From contig NW_021167080.1 in assembly GCF_003711515.1 (NCBI RefSeq), positions 1,153,622-1,217,621 of the forward strand: a DNA stretch of 64,000 nt, in the 5' to 3' direction. Position numbers and translations under genes: made by a program. The number at the start of each line of letters is the position of its first letter. Within the stretch, counting starts at the first letter, position 1. Positions 49,860-64,000 of this stretch are shown one piece after another. Below the pieces are notes generated by a model. The model did no database searches. It was not told the origin of the DNA and saw nothing but the letters and a program-made list of their open reading frames with translations. The DNA comes from Sodiomyces alkalinus F11. Lineage: Eukaryota; Ascomycota; Sordariomycetes; Glomerellales; Plectosphaerellaceae.

Positions 49860-52800
49860 AAAATAGAGCCGTAAAGGGAATTAACGACGCCGGATAATAT
49901 ACGGGTAGTCCTCCTTATTAGAATCTAAATAGATACGGGGGATAAACGCTACCTTATTAGCGTATATTCCGGATAGCATCTTAACCTCTAGCGTATTACG
50001 CGCTATCCGTAAAATAACTATACGCGTGCCGTTATATAATCCCTGCCGCGGGCTAAGGTTCCGTATAAGTATAACGGGCACGCTGACCTTTAGCTTAAGC
50101 CGCGCGGGCGGGATAAAGGCGAACTCTAACTATATCAAAAACTCCGGTGCTAGTTCCGGCGTAGGACTGTTAGTATCTTCTGCCCGATTAGCCACCGAAT
50201 TCTTAGCCCGGTAAATATACGACTAGCTAGGTAATCGCCCGAGTATCTACCCGTTAATCTCCGTGATAGTAGTATTACGTATTATTAGAATAACGTGGTT
50301 AACGAAGACTATATAGTCTAATAGGGCCTACTCTAGTAAGGTAGTCGGGTAAATACGCCCGTATAAATAGATAATATTATAAATAACTATAATAGTAGGG
50401 AAAAGGTCGATTAACCCGTGAAACGCGGTATTATAGGAGAGGTCCCGTAACTACTAAATAAACGCCCGATTATCAGGATCGGCAGAGGTAATCCGTATAT
50501 TCTCTATTAGGCAAAGAATACTAAGTTACGGCTATATAAAGGACCTCTAGAAGTAGGCGTGTATAATCTACGCCCGACTACTATTACGAATAACGGGCAG
50601 GATTTAGGTAAAATCGCCCCCGAAGATAACCGGAATACCGCTAAAAAGGTAATCGTTATAGCTTAGTATATCCCGTAACGTACGATTAACGGCCTCGAAA
50701 CAGAACTTATACTATATAGGAACCTTGTCCTAGATAATAAAAACCGTCTCCCGTAGTAACGCTATAAGGTCCGAATTCTTTACCACGCTATAGGTCGAGG
50801 CGTTATTAACCTATAAGGGGATCTTAAACCGCGAATAGGCTATATAGCTACCCTTAAAAAGAACGGCCGTGATACTAGAGGACGCTACGTAGAGTATAAT
50901 CTGCCCGCGTGACCGGAAATACGCGTAGAGACCGCGGTATATAAACGTCTTCCTTATACTGCCGGGGCCCTGTAAAAAGAAACGGGCGCCGCGGCTACGA
51001 GATTTAATAGCAGCTATAACCTAGCTAAATACCGTAGCCTAGCTTTAGTTAAACCGGCGGTGGATATCTTTATATACCGTAGCCTAGGTATCGCGATTAT
51101 AAGTCTCCGTAATAAATAATATATTACTGGTTATATAGCGCTAGTCGTGTAAAGGCGCGGGCAGCCTAAACTCCGTAATAGTCCTACTTACCTTAAGGAG
51201 TCGAGAGTATATAAGATAAAGACCGTAATCGATATACGAGCGTTTTAGATTAGTAGGATATCAGAAGTATTAGCGCTATAACGTGTAAAGCAGGTTATCG
51301 TATATAGACTCCGTAAACCTTTCCTAGATTAATACTAGACCGGAAACGTCTCCGTGGATTAGAGCGACGATAAATAGCTCCCGTAACACACGCCCGGTCT
51401 TCTAAATAACGGCCTCCTTAAAATAGGTAACCTAGTAATGGTTATCGTGCAGAAGCCCGGCCGTAACGCAGGCCTCGCGGTAGGTATTATATATAGTCCC
51501 CTCCACGGTACGAAGGTCGGTAAAGGAAGTCGGCCCTCTAATGGAGACTAAGAGTAACCGTAAATAGTACGTCTTTTTAGCTATTAGGGGTATATACCGT
51601 AAATAGCCGATTTAAAATCCACGCTGCCTTAGCTACTAAGTAAACTACTACGGTTTCCACGTATAACGGCTAGGAAACTAGTAATAGAATAACTCGCGGC
51701 TATTAGCGTTATCACAGTTATAGTCGAAAAAGGCTATTAGCTAAGTTTTCTGCTCCTATAATATACGCTTAATCTAGCTTACGGTTACGTTATCGCCGAA
51801 GTATATAGGCTACTATCCCTTAAGGTAAACCGGAAAACGTATAACGGACGGATACTTATAGTGTATAGGGAACTCGAATAACTAAATAATAGCCTCCGCG
51901 GGACTAATATAGCGACTCTAGAGATAGATATTAACCTTATCCTCGCCCTCTTCGCTTAATATATGTGTAGTCGTGCGGTCGGTGCCTTTATAAACGTACT
52001 TATAGACGTACTTAATCGTCTAAATAGATCCGTAAAAGATAATATTAGTATATACGCCGTAACGGAGGCAGATATACAGAAGAAGATAACTTACCTTAAT
52101 AAATCCGTAAATTTTAACGTCAATATAGGCACCGTAGCGGAGGCAGAGATACGGGCTATAAGGAATAATAAAATAGTTATTAAAGGGGACCTCTCCTATA
52201 CGGCCTCTCTTTATAATATATAGGCTAGAGTTATAGCGTCTATATTCGGGATAACTATCCTCCCGTATAGTCGTTTTTAGGTAGTACGGCTTAGGAAACC
52301 GCTTAGAGTACTTTATACGGTTCTCGTCGCTAGGCTACGGCTATATACACGGCGTAGAAGGCTTATTATCACCGTAAGGACTATATATTATATTCTTACT
52401 AATAATATTAAAAAGACGGCTAATAGGATCCGACTCGCGGTCTAGTAGCTCCGTAGAGATAACCTTATTAATAGTTACGGGGTCCTTATATATCTCGGCC
52501 GCCCGCGGCGTAAGGAAAAGAAGGATACAACGATATAGAAGACCGCGCTTTTAGTATTCCACGGTCTATATAATCCCCGTAAACTCACTAAATAGACTAT
52601 CGCGTAGCTACTATTCTAGGTCGCGGGACTTTAACTCGAATACCCGGCCGACTAAATCGGGCCGGTTACCAGTAGTCTAACCTGGCTAAAGCTCCCGTAT
52701 AATCTTTAGCCAGGTAGGATTAGCCGTAAAGATAATAAAAAAAGTCGGAGTACTAAGAGCCCGTATAATTACTATAGAATCCTGATAGCACTACGAGATA

Positions 52801-53700
52801 AACCGCTAGCCGCTAATATAATTTAATAGTAAAACGATCCGTCGGATAATACTACGGGTATCGCCGTTAGCCTTATACGCCTAATCCCGTAAGCCGTTAT
52901 ATACATTAGCCCGTAACTTATTCTAGTAGTGCTAGATCTATAAAAGCTTCTTCTAATCGTAGAATACCTATAGGTCCACTAAAAACTGCTAGAAAAGACG
53001 GCCGTAGGTAAAGGGCATAAACCTTTACTCGTATCGCGGGTATAGTATATAACGGCAGAATTAACAGAACTTTACCTCGGTATTCTGCCGTTAACGGTTA
53101 TAAATATCCCGTAACTATAACTACTAGTAATATCCGGAACCGCCTCGCGGATATATAAGCGGGTAAGATGACGGTAGGTAGGTAGGATACTCGTAGTCTA
53201 TCTGTCTAAGGCCGCTAACGCTACCATTAGACCGTCTCTCTACGATAATAATATCCCTATAGTAACGTTTACCCTACTTATCCGGTATAATAGCCGTAAC
53301 CTTATCCGTAATAGACAGATTCTCGCGTCGTATATTAGCGCCCTACTTAATAACTAATTCTATACAGGGGTTAAGTATTATACGGCACTATTCGCGGAGG
53401 GAGTTAAAGCGTTCGCGGGCCGTTTTATATAGGTTAACGAAAGGGTTATACTTATACAGGAAGTCTAAAATCTCCCCTAGGATATAACGGTCTAGCGTGG
53501 AGTTAAGGCTTTAGGTATTTATAAGGCGGTAGTCGGCGGTAGCCTACGGATCGTAAAAGTATAGCTAGGTAAAGTCGGAGAGTCGGCCTATAGCACTTAA
53601 TAGCCCCGTATAATAGTAAAGGGTACTATGGATCTGGAAAGCTATTATGCCACCGGTAGCGGTACCTTAACGGGTCTCCGTATATTATATAGAAGTAAAC
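49860..53700 (-). pseudogene. Helitron Rep/helicase, RIP-inactivated
   Basis: Minus-strand reading shows the Helitron_like_N region at about 53100-52500, with FTANPTW, LPGQTTGNRPDLVGRVF and an EYQKRGL-like HUH nuclease segment whose His-x-His is lost. The PIF1-type helicase follows at about 51000-50450. Its Walker A region is changed to GPGSIRKTF, and IPVIFGGDFTQILPV and NIRITSADPDNRAF are recognisable. The C-terminal block PVILIRNLSPRQGLYNGTR is open at 50081-49881. Rolling-circle transposition would require intact Rep and helicase, so this copy is dead. Boundaries are approximate. Confidence 0.88.
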
Positions 53701-54819
53701 GTAAAGGTATTATTATATTAACGGATCCTCTTACGATAATCCGCGGCTTAGGTAGTATCCGCGTATAGTAGGCGTTAGAAGAAGTCGGGTAATAAGGAGA
53801 TAATAGGAACGTCGACGTCGCCCTGGTTATAATAGATGCTAAATTTCGGGTTCGTAGGCGACGATTCCTAAGTAATAAAAGATAGTATCGGTTAGCTAAT
53901 AGTTAATAACGGAGATAGAAAACTAACCTATAACTTCTCCCTAATCTAATAGAGTATAGCGTAATATTTATACTCTACCCGTATTAATCTAAGGTCGTAA
54001 TAATTAACCGTAATACCCGGCTAATACTACCCAAGCGGCTTAGTACGCTCGACGTGGCGGTCGGGTTACGGGCGCGCTCTACACTAGCTAGTAGTAACGG
54101 CCGCCCTATAACGCGCTCTGCTATTACTATAGTCGTTATAGATATTATAGAGGGCACTATTTCGATAGGTACTAAAAGCAGCCGTTATAAGGTAATAGTT
54201 ATAGGAAGAATAGTAATAACCCGCTATTAACTATAGAGCGTTACGGAGCTAGTTACGGCCACGGCTATAACGACGGCCACCCCTTCGGGGAGGAGGCGTA
54301 GGGGCAGGCTATAGTGGAGGGTGGCCGGTTAGAACGGGTAATAGAGGAGCCGTAAAACCTATAGGAGGTATAGGATAGGCGGCTCGACGGTTAGCTCTAC
54401 AGGTAACACAGGTAGCGTAAATCCTTTGACGTGACCGCGGATAGAACCCGAACTCGGAAAACGGTTTAACGATACCGTAACTATAGCAGCGCTTAGGCTC
54501 GCGGTCGGATTAACTAACTATCTTAACTTTAGACGGCGTTAAAGCGATACGAATTACGGCGTAGATACGGCGTGGAAAAAAATCTACGGGGACTATAAAA
54601 CTATATAAAATAGATATATAAAACAGGATAGTCTAAACGTCTAAACTATAGGCGATACGTATAGTTTTTATTACTATATATACCTAAAAACGGACTATAA
54701 CCTATATATTCGAAAGTATATAGGAATACGGGTAGTATAGCTATATACTATAAGAGGAAGTCGCCCGTAAAATACCGTAAAAAGCCGTAATAGGGGCCCG
54801 GGCGGTAGTACTAGTACGA
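53701..54819. repeat. RIP-mutated Helitron 5' region
   Basis: Continues the RIP composition up to about 54815, where CpA and TpG reappear abruptly. It may hold the N-terminus of Rep, but no motif was recognised. Confidence 0.5.
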
Positions 54820-54901
54820 ACGCCAGGCTGCTAAGAGTGCCGGACTTTAAAGTGGGCCAGCTTTAGTTTACACTTAGAAGCAATCAGCTGCCCCAATAAT
54901 A

Positions 54902-54909
54902 TCTTACTC
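54902..54909. repeat. SINE target-site duplication, left copy
   Basis: TCTTACTC, repeated at 55427-55434 just after the poly(A) tail. Confidence 0.7.
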
Positions 54910-55426
54910 CAGGGGGAATAGTGGAGTAGTACACTACCTGGACTAGCCTCTTAATCCCCAAGAGGTCGTAGGTTCGAATCCTGCTCCCCCTAACACTATT
55001 TTCGGATAGGTACGTACCTTAGGCAAAGGGGGCTAGTAGTAGCCCCTAAACCCCTGCTAAGTAGATAACCGATAGCCTGGGCACCTATCCTTATCGAGAC
55101 AGCAGAATAGCCTAAAAAGGAAGGGGATTCCTTACTAAGCTACCACCGGTATAGGGTTATCATAAAGGGGGGAAGAAAGGTACGGGGGGCTACCAAGGCC
55201 CTTAGGTTTTTTTCGTAAGGTTTTTCCGAAAGGGAGGATTTACTGAAGTGTAGGGGTAGGGCGTACGTGGTATTTCCTAAGTAAATACTCCTAGTACTTT
55301 CCCTAACCCGAAAGTAGTAGTAGTGTGTCCTATACCTAGTTTATACCTTTCGGTACCTCTAAACAGTCTATTATAACTTTAGGGTTATATACGGACTTTA
55401 ATAAACCTGAATTCAAAAAAAAAAAT
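54910..55426 (+). mobile_element. tRNA-derived SINE-like element
   Basis: A tRNA-like head (54911-54992) is followed by about 420 bp of unrelated, non-coding body. An 11-A tail at 55415-55425 ends the element. The 8-bp direct repeat TCTTACTC flanks it. This combination (internal polymerase III promoter, poly(A), target duplication) is diagnostic of a SINE. It lies 90 bp from the edge of the Helitron and keeps more CpA/TpG than the island does, so RIP is weak or absent here. Confidence 0.7.
54911..54992 (+). other. tRNA-like SINE head with A and B boxes
   Basis: The A box TAGTGGAGTAG (54919-54929) fits the consensus TRGYNNANNNG, and the B box GGTTCGAATCC (54971-54981) is perfect. The ends pair as an acceptor stem (AGGGGGA/TCCCCCT) and a T arm forms (GTAGG/CCTGC). 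The D-arm to anticodon region has about 11 extra bases, and the anticodon loop lacks the invariant T33, so it is not a normal tRNA. Confidence 0.6.
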
Positions 55427-55434
55427 TCTTACTC
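55427..55434. repeat. SINE target-site duplication, right copy
   Basis: TCTTACTC directly after the poly(A) tail and one T. Confidence 0.7.
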
Positions 55435-58400
55435 TATACTAGCCGGTTCGCGGCGTGGCCGATAAGCGTTGGGTCGGGAATGACGGCACCGAAAATCCCC
55501 ATAGGGTAGGTTATGTAACTCTGTAGGTAATTTTTCTGTATGTATACTAATTAACACCCTACGGCTGTGCGATGAGTTGCCTGCTGACGCACATTTTATG
55601 CCCCGACAATTCCGTGCCAAACGTGCTACCTATCCGCACTTGGACCGGGAGTTCTTTTTCTTGATTTTTTCCTTCCCTTTTTTTTTCTTTTTTCCCGTTT
55701 TCTTTCCTTTGTTTGCGGAAGAGTCGGCATTGCGGTTATAAGACGGAACCTGGCCAAGTTCACTTCCACAAGTGGAAATATTGAAACACTGGTCCAGAAA
55801 TCCACAAGACCGGTTCTTTGGATGGCGTAATTTGAGATTAGGAAAAAGAAGAAGACGAACCGGCGCGGATGTGGACCGGACCCGAATACGGGGATGAGTA
55901 ATCTTTCCGAGTTGTCTCTAACTCCCCTTTCTTCGGAATATGAATACACTAGAGCTGCTTTACTCGTGTTCTCTTCGGTGAGGACCGAAGCTCAAGAAGA
56001 GCTATTGGTCCCCGGATGCAGAAGATATCGTCTTGAAGGTAGGCGGTCGAATGAGTGTTACAGGTAATTCCAGTACAGCTCGGGGGTTCAGAACTTCGCG
56101 CCGTTGGGTGTATTTGCGTTTAATACCTTGCACCGAAAAAGGGTAGGTATGTAAACACAAAAACAAGTACATGTTTGAAATAACATTACTTGGTGGGATT
56201 GGGAATGAAGGCGCAAAATATGGGAGGATACCGTAATTATCAGAGACGCAGAAGATCCCCCAAGGGTCTAGGGAAATACATAAAAAAAGGTGGATCAGCG
56301 CCCAAACTACTGTAAACTTCGGGGATGATCCCGGACTTCGCTTGACCGGCAGCCAAGCCAGCCAAGAGTTGAAAATGGGGACAGAAAGCTTGTTACGAGA
56401 GAAGAGGGTCGGTGCTTTTGCCCATGAAAAAAACTCTTGGAATGTCTTGGCCTCGACATCACCCTCGATTGACGAGCGATGGCATGCAGGGATCTACCGC
56501 ATTTACCGAGTCTACACCATTATGATATAATTAATAGCAACATAATGGAAAGGTTTGGACAGCGAAATATCATCAAAGATAGACCATAGGAGAAAAGCCT
56601 CAGAAAGAAGGTGCCAATAGGGTCGCCGACTTTTCATTATCGAGGGGGGAAGCATCGGGGGCTTTCATTACGAGAAATCGTGTTCTAGCCGGCTGACCGC
56701 CAGACCAGGTTGGTTTTTGTCGCAAGGCGGACCTGCCTTATTTCCCATCTCACGATGTTGTTTTCGACATCATATGAACCTCATAACGCGTCTGTTCTAC
56801 AGCGAAGTTGAAGGTACGGGCCGTGTATGAAGTACAACCAGTAAATCGCGCACTGGTCCCGGCTGTGCCCGCAATACCATTCTCCATTCAGGCACAGAAA
56901 CGGGTCCACATGGCCACATGGGCAACACGGTTGCGGGTAGAAGGTTCTGCATCCGGCCAGTCCAGCTCTCACCTTGCTGGGCATTGAACGCCGGGACGAG
57001 GCGAGAACCGGACAGAACTGCCCCCAAGGTCTTTCTTACTACGTTGTATACCAGTACATGTACCCACTCTCGGTGCCCCCTGCAGCCACATTTCCGGAGG
57101 TCCATGGGATAGTAAGGTGCTTCATCCAATCACGATCATGTGTTGAACGGATACACCTCGGGGTGATTGTAGAGGTGACTGAGTGGATACGTGGATCGTC
57201 AAGCGGAGACCCACACATCATCGACGAAAAAGGTCGTCCTTGACTTGACTTCTGGCTCACACACTTCGTACAACGTACGTGTTGTATTTCTGGGGCAAAA
57301 TCCTCCTCCACCGAGCACCCTGCAGCTCGTTGCTCGCAGGAAATGCCGACCCGTATGCGCCGCACTGTGAGAGAAATGGGCCTGTATCCAATAGGAACAA
57401 GCGTGGACGTGACTGACGTGAATTCGCAAAACGGGAACCGGACGAGGGTTTTGATATCCCTTGTCATAAGCTCACGCTTGAAGCCTCGGACCTGTTTGGA
57501 GCTTTCTCGGGACCTGCTCGCCGTTGCCTCTTCCAGCGCCACATTCTTTCCCATGCGAGGAATCGCGTCCTTCGCATTTGACCCCAGTGTCACGATGGGT
57601 CTCCCGATGCTTGGATATGGACTGTCAGATGCTGCTGCGTGCGCTGGATGCAACCAAAGTACATTGCATTCCACACCCCCTTACCATACATAGCCCATGC
57701 AAGCAATCGAGGACACACCTACCGTACACCAGCAGTTAACTTGTCTATCCGCAAATGTCTAGTAGGAGGGGCATCCCGAGGACTGGCCGTCCGTTACGCA
57801 AAGTCCTGTTTGTGCACCCTCGCCATTGGTAATGTTTAGCTGTCGAAAACTCTCCGGAATCGGACTAAGTTTTCCCAGCTATGTACCTTACGTACTAAAT
57901 AAAATACTGGCTTGAATCAGATAAAGAAGAGACAGAGAATTGAAGGGTGAACATGACTGGATAAACCCGACGTGTCGGTCGGCTTTGGTCCTGTCCATGT
58001 TTCCTATCTACACCCCCTGCTGTGAATCAGAAAGAGGTGTGTGCAGTATGGCTGGAGCTTGTTGATCCCCCACAGCCGGCATAAGTGTATGATGTACCAT
58101 GTGTACCATGTATCATGTATGTGCCTAGGTCATGATACTGCGAAGAAGTTGGAGGTTATTCTGTTTCTCCGTTCTAGGGCCAGCTTCTTTCCCACACTCT
58201 ACACTGACTAATGTAAGGGCCGTACACGGTCGACCGAGGCGGAAGTTACGGCAGTACCCAGATTTCTAGTATTCAGCTTGCTGCCTTTCGCGGCTTCCAT
58301 GGCCCCGCTTCCTTAGAACTTTGTTTTCGTTTTAAAGGAGGGAAGCCGCCGCCCTTTTCCACCTCTCCGTCCTTTTTTTCTTCTCTTCACCCACGACGGC

Positions 58401-58906
58401 TTCGTTAGAGTCCTCTTTCGTCTACTCTTTCGTGCGGTGACTACCCTCCCCCTCCTCTCTTCTCTTTAATCCCTTTTCGCCTCGACCTCTTTTCTCTTCC
58501 TCCTGGAGGAGTACTTTCACCACACACTCTCCCCCCATATCGACGTCTATCACGTGTTCTCAGCCCTCTAATCGCTACACGTCGCGAGGCTTCTTCAGAG
58601 TCCAGAGAACAGACTCTCAAACCATATCCTACCCCGAGTGGACCAGCCACCTTTGGGATTGCGAGACTTGAGAGCGCACCATTGCGTTGCATTCCTCGAT
58701 ATATCAATAGAGAGCATCCAGCTCATCACCTCAGCCGAACAAGCTTGTTCGCTAGCCTTGGCCTTTGGACGTCAAGATCTCTAGACGAACTCATTTACTC
58801 GTCAACAGTCAAAACGACCTCGATTCTTTAATCGATATTGACTCACTGCACGTTGCCCCCAATAACCGACGATACATACGACTTTAAACCGGTTTTATAT
58901 TTTACA
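55435..58906. other. Gene-poor 3.5 kb and PMA1 leader
   Basis: No convincing gene was found. A short minus-strand frame at 56781-56984 is Cys-rich (CCPCGHVDPFLCLNGEWYCG), and an overlapping frame runs at 56797-57129. Either could belong to a small unrecognised gene, but splice structure could not be settled. The long minus-strand frame at 57039-57674 looks random. 58330-58900 is pyrimidine-rich and presumably holds the PMA1 promoter and 5' leader; no upstream ATG lies in the last 69 bases before the PMA1 start. Confidence 0.45.
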
Positions 58907-62345
<3,439 letters not shown>

Positions 62346-63173
62346 TTGCAGCCATGTGCAATCAGAAAGTGGGAAAACCCCCCAAAGGGAGAACGGGGGG
62401 TGTTTTGGGCGCGAGTGAAGCGTGGGCATGTTCCATTGGGAGAGACGGGGATGGGGATAAAAATAAAAAGAAAGAAATGAAAAGAAAAGAAAACAAAACA
62501 AAAGAAAAGAAACCTCCGATGGGAGCGGAGATGACAGCGCGAAGGGGGCGAACGAAGCAGTTTATTTCTTGGGTCTAGATTCTGCGAGTGTCTACTTCGC
62601 GCATCGGTAATTATACCTGAATGGAGTGGGGTCGGAGGGAGTTTCAGTGAGAAGTTTCAGCGAGATGAGGCAGGTGGTGATGGAAGCCTGCTCAGAGGGT
62701 TTTTTTAGTATTCGGAGGGCGCCATACCCCGGTAGACGCTTGTTAGATCTGGGTTTAATTCAACATGTCAAAAATGAATCAAAAACTAACTAAATTAAAA
62801 TGCGTGAGAAACAATTTGTTTGCCGAACTAAATTTCAATGTAATACTTAGCCGGTACTTGAGGTGCAGCGTTCGTCCGTCCCAATCCGTCCCAATGGGTC
62901 TGAGGGTATAGATCACGTGATCTCAGTTCAGCCAACAAGTACCTTCGTAAAAAGCAAAAGGGCTTCCGTTGACTTTCTGGGCTAATAAAGTAAGGTACCT
63001 TACCTTATATAAGGTATGATTAACTTATCGAAGTCAAGTTCAATAGGTACAACCTAAGGTAAGGTACCTTAGGTACCTTATAAAGACGTCACCGTTCGTT
63101 CATCTACCGCGTAGCTAGATCCTAGAACCTCGAAGGTTCCCCATTCCCAATCTCCCCTCATCAACCTACCACC
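62346..63173. other. Intergenic with dense GGTACCTTA palindromes
   Basis: About 0.83 kb. 62990-63085 contains at least four overlapping GGTACCTTA/TAAGGTACC motifs immediately upstream of the DCAF4-like gene. An A-rich purine run (62460-62512) is in the PMA1 3' region. No gene was seen. Confidence 0.5.
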
Positions 63174-64000
63174 ATGAGTTTACAAATCCCAGGCTATTAC
63201 TACGGTATACCTTGTCACCTTTTCGGAATATCCTGGTCTGTTAGTGGGAAACGCCAAGAACAAGAACTAACGATCGTCCAGACGAGGAGAAGAAAAAGTA
63301 CTTCAAAATCGAGAAGACCCAGACGGCACCCAGCCAGGCAGCCTGGTCCGCGGACAACGTCAAGCGCCGTACCATAGAAGCCCAGTCCGCCCGTGCCGAT
63401 CAGCAGCGCGCCGAGCTGACCAGGCGGCACATCAAGCGGGCGCGCATCCTTGGTGAGCCCCAGCTCGGGGGGCTTCTAGGTCGGCAGCTCGGCGTATCTT
63501 TGTCTTTGTCTCCGTCGCCGTCGTCGTCCTTCTCGTCTTCCGCCTACTCCGCTGCCCCGTCCGTGCTGGATGACGTGCCTGGCGCCGTGTGGGCCGCTGG
63601 TCTCGTCGGCAAAGGAGTCGTGCCTTTCGCGCCGGGCCTTGCGGCTGAGAGATTCCCTAATGTGCGGTGTTTCTGGGTGGGGGGGCAGGGCGAGGAGCCT
63701 GGGGTAGGGGCTGCGTTTGCCTGTAAGTTTTATAGTCCTGCTTTCCGTACCTATGTTCCGAAAGGGGATTTTGCTTTTTTTTTTCGTTTCTTCCTGACCT
63801 CACTTCTCCTTATACCAAGCTAGACCTCCTGCTGATGTGATGGCATGATGCTTCTGCTCCTCCTAGCTCCGGCTGAGGCGATGCTGTCAAGCATATACAT
63901 TCCTACAGATGAAAACGGGAGGTATGTAAGACGAGCTTGGAACGTATCATCCTGCTTTGCGAGCATACTGGCTTTGAGGGGCCCTTTGATACTGACCTCC
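63174..64000 (+). CDS. DCAF4-like WD-repeat protein, 5' part only
   Basis: Exons 63174-63204, 63282-63722 and 63867-63921 are joined in frame; the gene continues past the window end in intron 3. The N-terminus MSLQIPGYYY plus DEEKKKYFKIEK is the short motif that opens DCAF4-family proteins, followed by a basic helix (NVKRRTIEAQSARADQQRAEL). A Ser/Pro-rich linker (SLSPSPSSSFSSS) follows, then the beginning of what is probably the propeller (FPNVRCFWVGGQG). DCAF4 proteins are presumed substrate adaptors of CUL4-DDB1 ubiquitin ligases. The WD repeats themselves would lie beyond 64000, so the assignment rests on the N-terminus only. Confidence 0.65.

Larger units (their letters stand above)
34319..54819 (-). 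mobile_element. Helitron, RIP-mutated, interrupted by a Copia element
   Basis: A minus-strand Rep/helicase (49.9-53.7 kb) identifies a Helitron. In that orientation the 3' end should show a hairpin followed by CTRR. At the left edge the minus strand reads GTTGCCC-GTA-GGGCAAC, then CTG and CTAA, ending at 34319. A 5' TC is available at 54819, where the RIP composition stops. If these ends are right, the Copia element (34371-47861) is an insertion close to the Helitron 3' end. The flanking bases do not give the classical A/T insertion site. A second possible 3' end (CTAG after a G/C hairpin) lies at about 47876. The element class is sound; the borders are tentative. Confidence 0.55.

Noticed and set aside
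51963..52223. 86-codon plus-strand frame as a gene
   Set aside because: It lies antisense within the decayed Helitron helicase region, has no domain and is likely chance in RIP-mutated DNA.
54911..54992. Functional tRNA gene
   Set aside because: The A and B boxes are good, but the D arm/anticodon spacing is abnormal and T33 is missing. The poly(A) tail and flanking duplication fit a SINE better.
57039..57674. 211-codon minus-strand frame
   Set aside because: No domain, no recognisable splice structure and random-looking composition; not reported as a gene.

Overview
This window looks like a chromosome segment of a filamentous ascomycete, probably a Sordariomycete. The genes have short (50-150 nt) GT-AG introns, GC-rich exons and typical fungal housekeeping products. 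Long blocks carry the signature of repeat-induced point mutation (RIP): TpA is everywhere, CpA and TpG are nearly gone, and CpG survives. The species cannot be named from the sequence alone.

Layout. 1-1620 is an AT minisatellite followed by a RIP-mutated relic. 1936-29463 is a gene-rich arm: a WWM1-like WW-domain protein (+), ER membrane complex subunit EMC7 (-), tRNA-Leu(AAG) with an intron (-), O-acetylhomoserine sulfhydrylase (-) with a perfect CYS3-type site upstream, a four-helix MARVEL-like membrane protein (-), a long-chain acyl-CoA synthetase ending in the peroxisomal-type tripeptide AKL (+), a 1106-residue nuclear-type WD40 protein (+), a Seb1/Nrd1-type transcription termination factor (-), tRNA-Lys(CTT) with an intron (-), mitochondrial citrate synthase (+) and a YHM2-type citrate/2-oxoglutarate carrier (+). 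29464-34318 has no convincing intact gene and one possible decayed coding remnant.

34319-54819 is a 20-kb transposon island, heavily RIP-mutated. A Helitron (minus strand Rep/helicase, 49.9-53.7 kb) appears to be interrupted by a complete Copia element (34371-47861, 203-bp LTRs, 5-bp duplication AGGCC). The Copia is interrupted inside its reverse transcriptase by a complete chromodomain Gypsy element on the minus strand (38598-46344, 223-bp LTRs, 5-bp duplication CTTTA). Both the Gypsy and the Helitron carry a further, unrecognised decayed reading frame on the strand opposite to their main genes. A 10-N assembly gap inside the Copia is flanked by an identical 60-bp overlap. Just outside the island, 54910-55426 is a SINE-like element: tRNA-like head with A and B boxes, poly(A) tail and an 8-bp target duplication.

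55435-64000 returns to genic DNA: a gene-poor 3.5 kb, the plasma-membrane H+-ATPase PMA1 (+, nine exons), and the start of a DCAF4-like WD-repeat gene (+) that runs off the window. Functional links that can be read from the map are the adjacent citrate synthase and citrate carrier, the sulfur-regulated site in front of the sulfhydrylase, and two putative CUL4-DDB1 adaptor (DCAF) type proteins. Exon boundaries were deduced by hand from splice sites and reading-frame continuity.
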